Source of the DNA: CADCTB01 sp036269435
GTDB taxonomy: Bacteria; Actinomycetota; Acidimicrobiia; Acidimicrobiales; AC-14
Assembly: GCA_036269435.1 (NCBI GenBank)
Contig: DATASA010000155.1
Location: 1 to 22,355 of the forward strand
DNA length: 22,355 bases
Direction of reading: 5' to 3'
Shown here: positions 12,114 to 18,961 of the stretch, one piece after another
Layout of the letters: the number at the start of each line of letters is the position of its first letter
Position numbering within the stretch: the first letter of the stretch is position 1
Translations under genes and position numbers: made by a program
The notes under the pieces: model-generated
Told to the model about the DNA's origin: nothing
Seen by the model: the letters and a program-made list of their open reading frames with translations, nothing else
The model's database searches: none

Positions 12114-13844
12114 CTATTTCGTGGGAACGGGCTGTTGGCCCCGCACCGGCGCCGGCGACGTCTCGTCGCGTCGCCGGAACTGCAGGACGATCAGGAGCAC
12201 GACGCCGGCGACCAGCACGCCGCCGAAGGCGGCGGCGAGCTTGGGCGCCACGGTGTTCTTCGTCGTCGGCAGCGGCGCGAACTGGGCCACGCTCGAGAAT
12301 GCGTCCTGGGTCTGCGTCACCTCGTCGGCGAAGCGGCTGTCGGCCCAACCGATCACCGCATACTGGTTGGTCGAGGCCACGCCCGGCGGGTAGCGCAGGT
12401 CCGAGTTGAAGCTGATGCCGTAGTTGAAGTTGAGGACGCGGTCGTTGACCACCACGCTCGGCGCCCACGTCAAGCCCCCGTCGGTGGAGTAGGTGTAGCG
12501 GACGTTGATGAGGTTGTCGGCGAGGCCGCGGTTGTCCTGCCACACGACGTCGACGCGACCGTTCGGGGCCACGCTCATCTCGGGATAGAAGTTGTTGACG
12601 TTGTCGCCCGGCTGGATGTCGTCGAGAGCCAGCGGCTCGGACCACGTCACCCCGCCGTCGGTGGAGCGCTGCATCACGATGTCGGCCACACCCGAGGTGG
12701 GCGACGTCGCCGGCGTGGCCGCGTAGGCCGCGAGGAACGTGCCGGACGAACCGCCCTTGGCCGTCCAGCCCAGCCCGGTCATCGCCCCGGTGCCGTCGAA
12801 CTTGGGGCCGTCCAGGGTGGTGATGTTGAACGTCTTGCCCTCGTCCGTCGAGCGGGCGATCAGCTGCGGCAGGGCGAAGTTGAACCAGGAGCCGGGGCTG
12901 CCGCCGGCGCCGGACTCCGGCGGGGCGATGGGCGCGGGGTCGACCGACGAGAAGTCAGGCCCGGCCACGACGAGCAGGGTGCCGTTGTGCACGGTGATGA
13001 ACGGCGCTCCGAACCCGGTCCGCATGAGGAGCGGGTACGACTTGTCGCCGAGCGTCACACTCGGACGCTGCGCCTGCTCGTTGAGGTCGACTGCCTTCCC
13101 GAACGTCACTCCTGCATCGGTGGACGTGGCCAGGAGGAGGTGGGCGTTCCGCAGGGCCGAGCCGGCGGGCGCGTTGGTGTAGCTCCGGGAGTAGCCGACG
13201 TACACGACGTCGCGGGCCCCGGAGGTGTCCACGGCCAGGCCGGTCACGCCGGTTGCCGACGCGGCCACGTTCGCCGTGTTGCTCGGGTCGGGCTGGCTCC
13301 GGTTGTCCTCGACCATGGTGGTCTTCCAGGTCACGCCGAGGTCCGTGGTGCGGGCCAACATGATGCTGGACCTGCCCTCACGGGGGCCTTCGCCGTCGCC
13401 GTACGCCTGGCGGGCGTAGAAGAGCGTTCCGTTCCGGCCCCAGGCCAGCGAGACCTCGGGCGTCGCCGCACTGGTGTTGGTGCAGTACGGGTACGGGCCT
13501 GCCCCCGGCGCCTCCTTCGACAGGTGCCAGGTGGCGCCCGCGTCGGTCGACACCGTGAGGTAGCAGGTCTTGTTCCGCTGGTTGGCGGTGGCGGCCGCCA
13601 TGATGCGCGGATCGCTCGGGTCGACGGCGATCGAGGTCGGCGCGGTGAAAGCCCGCGCCGGCGACTGCTCGTCCTTCGTCATGTTCACCGCCGCCAGCAT
13701 CTGCTTGACCTTGGCGTCCTGGGCCTTGAAGGTGGCCTGCTTGTACGTGGTCGTCGTCTGTGCGACGGCCGCTCCGCCGGACGCCGCCAGAAATGCCGCC
13801 GCGGCGGCGCCCACGGCACAGACGCGGACTTTACCGAACCTCAT
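12114..13844 (-). CDS. Secreted BNR/Asp-box repeat protein (sialidase-like beta-propeller), membrane-anchored
   Basis: The 576-aa product has a signal peptide (about 1-29, ending AVAQ). It contains six Asp-box motifs S/T-x-D-x-G-x-T-W/F, at residues 99-106, 166-173, 241-248, 332-339, 394-401 and 453-460 (for example STDGGVTW). These mark the turns of a six-bladed beta-propeller of the sialidase/BNR type. A C-terminal membrane helix (about 534-556) followed by RRRDE anchors it outside the cell. I cannot see the arginine triad and Tyr/Glu set of a true sialidase, so glycosidase activity is unproven; many such proteins are binding or structural propellers. ATG 13844 has GGGAGAAG upstream. The gene follows the anchored protein at 13923-14489 on the same strand after 78 nt and may be co-transcribed. 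Confidence 0.8.
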   Translation of the reverse strand: MRFGKVRVCAVGAAAAAFLAASGGAAVAQTTTTYKQATFKAQDAKVKQMLAAVNMTKDEQSPARAFTAPTSIAVDPSDPRIMAAATANQRNKTCYLTVSTDAGATWHLSKEAPGAGPYPYCTNTSAATPEVSLAWGRNGTLFYARQAYGDGEGPREGRSSIMLARTTDLGVTWKTTMVEDNRSQPDPSNTANVAASATGVTGLAVDTSGARDVVYVGYSRSYTNAPAGSALRNAHLLLATSTDAGVTFGKAVDLNEQAQRPSVTLGDKSYPLLMRTGFGAPFITVHNGTLLVVAGPDFSSVDPAPIAPPESGAGGSPGSWFNFALPQLIARSTDEGKTFNITTLDGPKFDGTGAMTGLGWTAKGGSSGTFLAAYAATPATSPTSGVADIVMQRSTDGGVTWSEPLALDDIQPGDNVNNFYPEMSVAPNGRVDVVWQDNRGLADNLINVRYTYSTDGGLTWAPSVVVNDRVLNFNYGISFNSDLRYPPGVASTNQYAVIGWADSRFADEVTQTQDAFSSVAQFAPLPTTKNTVAPKLAAAFGGVLVAGVVLLIVLQFRRRDETSPAPVRGQQPVPTK

Positions 13845-13922
13845 CGTTCTTCTCCCAGAGATTGTGTGGCGGCCTCGCCCGGGCGGGCCGGGGCTACACA
13901 GTGGACAGGTTCTGGCTTGCTG

Positions 13923-14489
13923 CTACTTCGTCGCCGCCGGAGCGCCGGTCTCCGAGCGTCCGCCACCCGCGGCCAGGCTCCACACCGCCGCCAGGAGCAA
14001 CAGCCCCGCACCCACGCCGAGCCCGATGAGGGCCAGGCTGGCACCGCTGGGGCCCGAGCTGACCTCTGCGTGCGTGAGTCGCGCTGCGGGGGCCACGGTC
14101 GGAGGCGGCAGGGTGCCGACGTAGATGGTGGCGCGGGCGATGTTGCCGGAGTTCATGTTGTGATAGTTCTGCACGGACACGAGCACGTGCGTCCCGAAGG
14201 TGGTGTTCGACGGGATCGTCACGTCGAGCGTGCTCGAGCTCGTCATGGTGGTGGTGGGCGCGGCCGCCGTTCCCAGCAGGGGACCCGTCGGAGAGTCCAG
14301 GTGCACCTCGATCGGCGCCCCCTGCGCGAACTCCCTGAACAAGACGGTCACGGTGCCGCCCGGTTGCACGGTCGGGTTGTTCACGGTCAAAGACACCGGG
14401 GCGACGCAGGCCCATGCCAGGCCCGCAGGTACGACGATTGCCGCGGCGGCCAGCACTCCGAGCGCGAAGCGGCGACGTGTCCGAATCAT
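13923..14489 (-). CDS. Small secreted Ig-like protein with C-terminal membrane anchor
   Basis: The 188-aa product has a twin-basic N-terminus (MIRTRRRFALGVLAAAAIVV) and a signal peptide ending GLAWA before Cys28 (CVAPVSLTVNN). This is close to, but not, a normal lipobox because Trp sits at -2. The middle is a beta-rich, Ig-like domain (PTVQPGGTVTVLFREFAQGAPIEV and following). A C-terminal membrane helix (about 150-175) and a short cytoplasmic tail complete it. I do not recognise a named family. The divergent gene at 14649 has the same architecture, including the signal peptide ending in Ala-Cys. AAGGA lies 7 nt before ATG 14489. Probably a cell-surface protein acting with the BNR protein encoded downstream. 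Confidence 0.65.
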   Translation of the reverse strand: MIRTRRRFALGVLAAAAIVVPAGLAWACVAPVSLTVNNPTVQPGGTVTVLFREFAQGAPIEVHLDSPTGPLLGTAAAPTTTMTSSSTLDVTIPSNTTFGTHVLVSVQNYHNMNSGNIARATIYVGTLPPPTVAPAARLTHAEVSSGPSGASLALIGLGVGAGLLLLAAVWSLAAGGGRSETGAPAATK

Positions 14490-14527
14490 GCGACGATCCT
14501 TCTTCCCGAGCCAAATGTGTCTCGGGG

Positions 14528-14533
14528 AGTATA
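14528..14533 (-). promoter_or_regulatory. Candidate -10 (TATACT) for surface-protein operon
   Basis: On the minus strand TATACT lies about 39 nt upstream of ATG 14489. It is a near-consensus -10 in a local AT-rich patch, with AAGGA further down at a proper distance. The -35 region is poor, so activation by another factor is possible. Confidence 0.4.
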
Positions 14534-14648
14534 GCCCCAGCTATCGCGAAAATTGAGGAGAAGTCGTGGTCGCCGCTGCCCCGCCGTTGCCGTCATTCGG
14601 CGCGAGTGGGACACTTGGCGTGAGGTCGCTCGGGCGACGGAGGGTGCA

Positions 14649-15299
14649 ATGCGGCTGTCGGCTGTCAGATGGGCGGTGGGCGTCGCGGCGGCGACCCTTC
14701 TCGTCGCCTTTGGCGCCACCGCCTTTGCCTGCACGAACCTGGCGACGGTGATCCTCAGTTCGGGCGTCGGCCACTCGGGGAACAGCATCGCCTTCACCGG
14801 GGCCTCGTTCGCCTCCCCCCGGGCGGGCAGCGGCCAGCCGGCAACGCCGGTGGTGCTCCATTGGGAGTCCGACACCGGCCCGGTGCTGGCCCAGGGCACA
14901 CCCGACCGCGCCGGCCTGATCTCCGGCTACTTCACGGTGCCCCAGGCAACGCCCGGCATTTACGCCATCTTCGCCACCCAGCTCACGCCGAGGGTTCCCG
15001 CCGGCGGTCCGCCGGACGCCCCGCCCGTCCTGGTCGCCGAAGTGGGCACGCCGGCCCGCAGCGCCTTCGAGGTCCTCCCCGCCGGGGTCAACGTCTCGGA
15101 CGTGCGGCCGCCGGTGAGCGGGCAGTTGACCGAGGCGAGCGGCGACCTCGACTCGACGGTGTGGATCGTGTTGACCGCGGCCTTCGGGGCGGTGGCGCTG
15201 TCGTTGTTCGGCGGTGGCCTGATCGCCTTCGTCCACCAGACCCGCCAGTCCAAGCTGCCGGCCGAAGCCCGGTGGGTGCCTCCCGGCTGGTACAGCTGA
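14649..15299 (+). CDS. Small secreted Ig-like protein with C-terminal membrane anchor, sister of 13923-14489
   Basis: The 216-aa product has a signal peptide (MRLSAVRWAVGVAAATLLVA, then FGATAFA) before Cys28. A beta-rich domain follows (TVILSSGVGHSGNSIAFTGA, HWESDTGPVLAQGTPDRAGL, GYFTVPQATPGIYAIFATQ). A C-terminal membrane helix lies at about 171-195 (VWIVLTAAFGAVALSLFGGG), with a short basic tail ending PPGWYS. The layout mirrors that of the divergent gene at 13923-14489, suggesting an old duplication or a functional pair. No named family is recognised. GGAGG with a 6-nt spacer fixes ATG 14649. It likely sits on the outer face of the membrane. Confidence 0.65.
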   Translation: MRLSAVRWAVGVAAATLLVAFGATAFACTNLATVILSSGVGHSGNSIAFTGASFASPRAGSGQPATPVVLHWESDTGPVLAQGTPDRAGLISGYFTVPQATPGIYAIFATQLTPRVPAGGPPDAPPVLVAEVGTPARSAFEVLPAGVNVSDVRPPVSGQLTEASGDLDSTVWIVLTAAFGAVALSLFGGGLIAFVHQTRQSKLPAEARWVPPGWYS

Positions 15300-15326
15300 G
15301 GGCCGTCGCCTCGCAGGTGGAGCGGG

Positions 15327-16439
15327 TCAGGCCGGTCGCCGGGGCGGTCCAGCTGACCTGGGTCCTTGCCGGCGGAGCAGGTGGACGCGGAAGCCGGCGA
15401 CGGACCGGTCCGACGACCACGGCGCGTATGGCGCCATGAACACCGCGCACAGGCTGACGAGCACGACGTCGTAGTTGACCCGCCAGCCGGCGAAGTCGCG
15501 CCAGGCCTGGTCCCGGTCGGGGTTGAGGTCGATCCCCGCCGCGGCCAGCCGGTCGTAGACCTCGTCGTACTCCTCCCGGGCCACGCTGATCGGGTCGTCC
15601 GGGCCGGGGTCGGGGTTGTAGGGCAGGGCGTAGTAGTCGGCGATGCGCCGCAGGGCGACGTACCCCGCCCGCACGCACAGGTTGGCGTCGGGGTCCCGGG
15701 CCCGCAAGGTCGACGCCGAAAGGGCGGCGGCGTCGAGCACCGCACCGGCGGCGGTGATCCAGGAGTGGTCGGGTTGGGGGGAGCGGAAGAAGCCGAGGGC
15801 GGCGAAGGACGTGTGGCTCTCCTCGACCTCGACGAACCACGTCTCCCACTGGTCCCAGATCGCGGCCAGGCCGCCCATCCAGCCGATGCGGGCGTAGCGC
15901 TCGAGCATGGCCGCGCCGAACGGGGGCGACCCGGCCCGCACCTCCAGCAGGGCGACGGCGGATTCCCGGCGGGAGAACGCCCCGTACAACGACGGGAGGT
16001 AGGTGATGAGCATGGCCAGCAGGGTGAGGCCGAGCCCCGCTTCGGTGAAGGCGAGGACCACCGACGGCAGGTCGCGCGGCTGGCTGAAACCCAAGGTGGT
16101 GAGCGACGAACCGCTGTCGGTGAAGGCGGCACCGAGGTTGCGGGTGCCGAAGGCCCAGAACATCGCGGTGTAGCCGACCAGGGTGATGGCGAGCCATACG
16201 ACGACCAGCACCATGAGCGCGGCGGGGGCGTACCCGGCCATGACCGCGTCGCGGCGTTCGTAGGTGGCCGAGCGCCCGAGCCGCAGGCGGAACACCTTGC
16301 GCACGGCCACGAACACGACCGTGCTGAGCTTCGCCGGCACGCCGCGCGGGAGCACCACCGTCCTGACCGCGGAGCCGAGGGTGCCCAACGCGGCCACCGC
16401 CCCGAGGGCGAAAACGATGACGTTGACGGCCAGCTCCAT
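15327..16439 (-). CDS. Ion-channel-like membrane protein (TTLGF pore signature)
   Basis: The 370-aa product has N-terminal membrane helices (about 4-24 and 72-95), a pore-loop-like segment GSSLTTLGFSQ (110-120) and another helix (125-148). A long, mostly soluble C-terminal half follows. T-T-L-G-F matches the T-x-G-(Y/F) potassium selectivity filter in the expected place between two helices, so this is probably an Ion_trans_2-type channel or a relative. The region 150-370 contains conserved-looking acidic/aromatic stretches (WDQWETWFVEVEESHTSF) and has no RCK-type nucleotide motif that I can see. Ion specificity is inferred. ATG 16439 lacks a ribosome site, but TACGCT lies 9 nt upstream, suggesting a leaderless transcript. 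The gene is divergent from the thiolase gene. Confidence 0.65.
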   Translation of the reverse strand: MELAVNVIVFALGAVAALGTLGSAVRTVVLPRGVPAKLSTVVFVAVRKVFRLRLGRSATYERRDAVMAGYAPAALMVLVVVWLAITLVGYTAMFWAFGTRNLGAAFTDSGSSLTTLGFSQPRDLPSVVLAFTEAGLGLTLLAMLITYLPSLYGAFSRRESAVALLEVRAGSPPFGAAMLERYARIGWMGGLAAIWDQWETWFVEVEESHTSFAALGFFRSPQPDHSWITAAGAVLDAAALSASTLRARDPDANLCVRAGYVALRRIADYYALPYNPDPGPDDPISVAREEYDEVYDRLAAAGIDLNPDRDQAWRDFAGWRVNYDVVLVSLCAVFMAPYAPWSSDRSVAGFRVHLLRRQGPRSAGPPRRPA

Positions 16440-16489
16440 TGCCGGGGGAGCGTACGGCGATAGTCGGGGGTCGGGGGCAGAATGGCCTG

Positions 16490-17662
16490 GTGACCACTGC
16501 GGTGATCGTCGACGCCGTCCGCACGCCCCTCGGGCGACGGAACGGCGCGTTGCGTGACTGGCATCCCGTCGACCTGGCTGCCCACGTGCTCCGCGTCCTG
16601 GTGGAGCGCAACGACCTCGACCCGGCCCTGGTCGACGACGTCATCGCCGGCTGCGTCAGCCAGACCGGCGAGCAGGCCCTCAACGTGGCCCGCAACGCCG
16701 CCCTCGCCGCCGGCTTTCCGGAGCGGGTGCCGGGGACGACCGTCGACCGCCAATGTGGATCGGGCCAGCAGGCCCTGCACTTCGCGGCCCAGGGCATCAT
16801 GGCCGGCGCCTACGACATCGTCGTCGCCGCCGGCGTGGAGTCGATGACCCGGGTGCCGATGGGCTCCACCATCCTCAACGGGCCGGGCAAGCCCTTCGGC
16901 CCGCTGATGGCGCAGCGGTACCTGGCCGCCGGAGGACTGGTGCCCCAGGGCCTGGCCGCGGAGCGGGTCGCCGCCCAGTGGGGCTTCGCCCGTGAGGAGC
17001 TCGACGCCTACAGCCTGGAGAGCCATCGCCGCGCCGCCCGGGCCACCGACGAGGGTCGGTTCGCCGGGGAGATCGCCCCGGTCACCGTCGACACGCCGAC
17101 CGGGAAGCGTCAGTTCTCCGTCGACGAGGGGATCCGGCGCGACACCAGTCCGGAGGCGCTCGCCGCGCTCAAGCCGGCCTTCGTCGTCGACGGGGGCACG
17201 GTCACGGCCGGCAACGCCTCCCAGCTGAGCGACGGTGCCGCCGCCGTCCTCGTCATGAGCGAGGCCCGCGCCGCGGAGCTGGGGCTCGAGCCCAAGGCCC
17301 GGTTCGTGTCCTTCGCGGTGTGCGGCACCGATCCGCTGACCATGCTCACCGGGACCATCCCGGCCACCGCTTCGGTCCTGGCTCGGGCCGGGCTGGGGTT
17401 GGAGGACATCGACGTCGTCGAGGTCAACGAGGCCTTCGCGTCGGTCGTGCTGGCCTGGGCGGCCGACCACCACCCGGACATGGAGCGGGTCAACGTCAAC
17501 GGCGGGGCCATCGCCCTGGGGCACCCGCTCGGGTGCTCTGGCGTGCGGCTGACGGCGACGCTGGTGGCCGAGCTGGCCCGCTCGGGCGGCCGGTACGGGC
17601 TGCAGACGATGTGCGAAGGCGGCGGGATGGCCAACGCCCTGATCCTGGAGCGCCTCGGGTGA
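16490..17662 (+). CDS. Acetyl-CoA acetyltransferase (thiolase)
   Basis: The 390-aa product is a full-length thiolase. The acyl-accepting cysteine is Cys89 in VDRQCGSGQQALHFAAQGI. His345 lies in GGAIALGHPLGCSG and Cys375 in MCEGGGMANA, completing the catalytic set. NEAF is also present (VEVNEAFASVV). Thiolases condense or cleave acyl-CoAs; whether this enzyme works in beta-oxidation or in biosynthesis is not determined by the sequence. GTG 16490 fits the family N-terminus (TTAVIVDAVRTPLGRRNGAL). CAGAAT lies 6 nt upstream and there is no ribosome site, suggesting a leaderless mRNA. The last 4 nt overlap the start of the next gene in GTGA, so the two are coupled. Confidence 0.95.
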   Translation: MTTAVIVDAVRTPLGRRNGALRDWHPVDLAAHVLRVLVERNDLDPALVDDVIAGCVSQTGEQALNVARNAALAAGFPERVPGTTVDRQCGSGQQALHFAAQGIMAGAYDIVVAAGVESMTRVPMGSTILNGPGKPFGPLMAQRYLAAGGLVPQGLAAERVAAQWGFAREELDAYSLESHRRAARATDEGRFAGEIAPVTVDTPTGKRQFSVDEGIRRDTSPEALAALKPAFVVDGGTVTAGNASQLSDGAAAVLVMSEARAAELGLEPKARFVSFAVCGTDPLTMLTGTIPATASVLARAGLGLEDIDVVEVNEAFASVVLAWAADHHPDMERVNVNGGAIALGHPLGCSGVRLTATLVAELARSGGRYGLQTMCEGGGMANALILERLG

Positions 17663-17916
17663 TCGACCTCCTGGTCAAGGTGGTCGTCGCCATCGTCGTC
17701 TTCGTCCTCATCATGCGCCTGGGGATGCTGATCCTCGGCGGCCTGGCCACCCCGCACCCTCCGCCCGAGGCGGGCCTGATCCGGCGGGTGAACCTGCGCT
17801 ACCGGTGCTCCATCTGCCTCACCGAGGTCAAGATGGTGCAGGCGACCGAAGAGCTGCCCATGCCGCCGCGGCACTGCCAGGAGGACATGGATCTGGTGGC
17901 CCCGACGTTCGAGTGA
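17659..17916 (+). CDS. Small membrane protein with zinc-ribbon-like Cys motif
   Basis: The 85-aa product starts at GTG 17659, overlapping the thiolase stop in GTGA. Residues 4-28 form one membrane helix (VKVVVAIVVFVLIMRLGMLI). After a Pro-rich turn comes a soluble domain with Cys50-x2-Cys53 (RYRCSICLTEV) and His72-Cys73 (PPRHCQEDM), able to bind one zinc in a small ribbon. The family is not recognised by name. The coupling to thiolase suggests joint expression more than a known joint function. Confidence 0.75.
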   Translation: MIDLLVKVVVAIVVFVLIMRLGMLILGGLATPHPPPEAGLIRRVNLRYRCSICLTEVKMVQATEELPMPPRHCQEDMDLVAPTFE

Positions 17917-17928
17917 GGTGCGTGCGCG

Positions 17929-17962
17929 TTTTCCCCAGGGTGTGCCTAAAGCTGGGGGAAAG
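17929..17962. terminator. Hairpin between convergent zinc-ribbon and crgA genes
   Basis: TTTTCCCCAG and CTGGGGGAAA pair with one bulged G around a 13-nt loop, starting 13 nt after the stop of the 85-aa protein. T-rich and A-rich arm ends could serve termination in both directions. Confidence 0.5.
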
Positions 17963-17972
17963 ATCCAGAGAA

Positions 17973-17988
17973 CCGCCGCAAGGGGCGG
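17973..17988 (-). terminator. Small hairpin after crgA
   Basis: On the minus strand CCGCC and GGCGG pair around a 6-nt loop, 4 nt after the crgA stop, followed by TTCTCT. The stem is short, so it may work together with the hairpin at 17929-17962. Confidence 0.4.
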
Positions 17989-17992
17989 AAAA

Positions 17993-18310
17993 TCAGTGGA
18001 ACTTCGTGGCGGTGACGAAGCCGATGGTGATCAGGACCAGCCCCAGGAGCAGGTACAGGTTGCTCGGGCCGTTCCCCGGGAGCAGGCTGACGTAGTTGGC
18101 CAGGATCACCAGCATGCCCAGGCCCAGGCTGGCGAACATCACCACCGGGACCCACGCGGGGCTGACCTTCTGGGACCGGGGCACGGGCGGCGTGTAGCGG
18201 CTGGTGGCCTTTGGCGTCACCCGGCCGCTCGGCTTGGAGCCGGGCTTCCCGGACGGCCCGTTCTTGGGGGAGACCTTGTTGGACTGCGGAGGCTTCACCG
18301 GCTTGGCCAC
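17993..18310 (-). CDS. crgA: Cell division protein CrgA
   Basis: The 105-aa product has a basic, Pro/Lys/Ser-rich cytoplasmic N-terminus (1-50) that includes the family block KVSPAWVPVVMF. Two membrane helices follow (about 52-74 and 85-103), ending GFVTATKF as in CrgA proteins. CrgA is an actinobacterial septum-associated factor that interacts with FtsZ and penicillin-binding proteins. The location next to trpG/pabA and pknB-pbpA-rodA matches the conserved order in mycobacteria and streptomycetes. Start is GTG 18310; there is no ribosome site, but TAACCT lies 8 nt upstream, consistent with a leaderless transcript. The spacer to the divergent trpG-like gene is only 36 bp. Confidence 0.92.
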   Translation of the reverse strand: MAKPVKPPQSNKVSPKNGPSGKPGSKPSGRVTPKATSRYTPPVPRSQKVSPAWVPVVMFASLGLGMLVILANYVSLLPGNGPSNLYLLLGLVLITIGFVTATKFH

Positions 18311-18318
18311 GGCTCAGG

Positions 18319-18324
18319 AGGTTA
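18319..18324 (-). promoter_or_regulatory. Candidate -10 (TAACCT) for leaderless crgA
   Basis: The minus-strand hexamer TAACCT fits TANNNT and ends 8 nt before GTG 18310. It lies within the 36-bp spacer shared with the divergent gene and overlaps the only AGGAGG sequence there, which is too far from either start to act as a ribosome site. Confidence 0.4.
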
Positions 18325-18334
18325 CTTCGCCGGG

Positions 18335-18340
18335 TACCGT
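18335..18340 (+). promoter_or_regulatory. Candidate -10 (TACCGT) for leaderless trpG/pabA-like gene
   Basis: TACCGT fits TANNNT and ends 6 nt before ATG 18347, placing the transcript start at the start codon. It faces the crgA -10 candidate, so the two promoters would overlap and could compete. Confidence 0.4.
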
Positions 18341-18346
18341 CGGGCC

Positions 18347-18946
18347 ATGCGCCGCGTGGTGGTCGTCGACAACTACGACTCGTTCGTCTACAACCTGGTC
18401 CAGTACCTGGGCGAGCTGGGCGCCGACCCGGTCGTCTACCGGCCGGACGAGATCTCGGTCGAGGCCATCGAGGATCTCCGGCCCGACGCGGTGGTGATCT
18501 CCCCCGGCCCGGGCCGGCCGGAGGACGCCAAGCTGTCGAACGCGGTGATCGAGCGCCTGGCCGGTCCCCGGGACGTGCCCGGGACCGTGCCGATCCTGGG
18601 CGTGTGCCTGGGTCACCAGTGCATCGGGCACGTCTTCGGGGCCGACGTGGTGCGGGCCCCCACGGTGGTGCACGGCAAGACGTCGCTCATCAGCCACGGC
18701 AACCAGGGGGTCATGGCCGGTCTGCGCGACCCGTTCGAGGCCACCCGCTACCACTCGCTGCTGGTCGACCGGGCCAGCCTGCCGGAGGTGCTGGAGGTGA
18801 CGGCGGAGACCGCGGACGGCCTGGTCATGGGCCTGCGCCACCGGGACCTGGCCGTCGAGGGCGTGCAGTTCCATCCCGAGTCCATCCTGACCGAGGACGG
18901 CCGGATGCTCCTGGCCAACTTCCTGGGCTCGGCTGCCGCAGCCTGA
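18347..18946 (+). CDS. trpG: Anthranilate/aminodeoxychorismate synthase glutamine amidotransferase subunit
   Basis: The 199-aa product is a class I glutamine amidotransferase. It shows VVDNYDSFVYNLVQYLGELG (8-25 region), the oxyanion segment SPGPGRPEDA, the nucleophile Cys87 in GVCLGHQ, and the His176/Glu178 pair in VQFHPESIL. It supplies ammonia from glutamine to a chorismate-using partner, TrpE (anthranilate) or PabB (p-aminobenzoate). No partner is in the window, so trpG versus pabA cannot be decided, and the same protein may serve both. In mycobacteria the gene at this place, between crgA and pknB, is called trpG. It is convergent with pknB, 15 bp apart. Confidence 0.92.
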   Translation: MRRVVVVDNYDSFVYNLVQYLGELGADPVVYRPDEISVEAIEDLRPDAVVISPGPGRPEDAKLSNAVIERLAGPRDVPGTVPILGVCLGHQCIGHVFGADVVRAPTVVHGKTSLISHGNQGVMAGLRDPFEATRYHSLLVDRASLPEVLEVTAETADGLVMGLRHRDLAVEGVQFHPESILTEDGRMLLANFLGSAAAA

Positions 18947-18961
18947 ACCGCGGAGCGTGCC

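Noticed and set aside
11592..14534. 980-codon plus-strand frame
   Set aside because: Antisense to the BNR and Ig-like genes; composition is typical of third-position GC bias and no motif is present.
14960..17524. 854-codon minus-strand frame crossing the thiolase and channel region
   Set aside because: It lies antisense to thiolase and out of frame with the channel gene. The translation is His/Arg/Gly-rich and motif-free.
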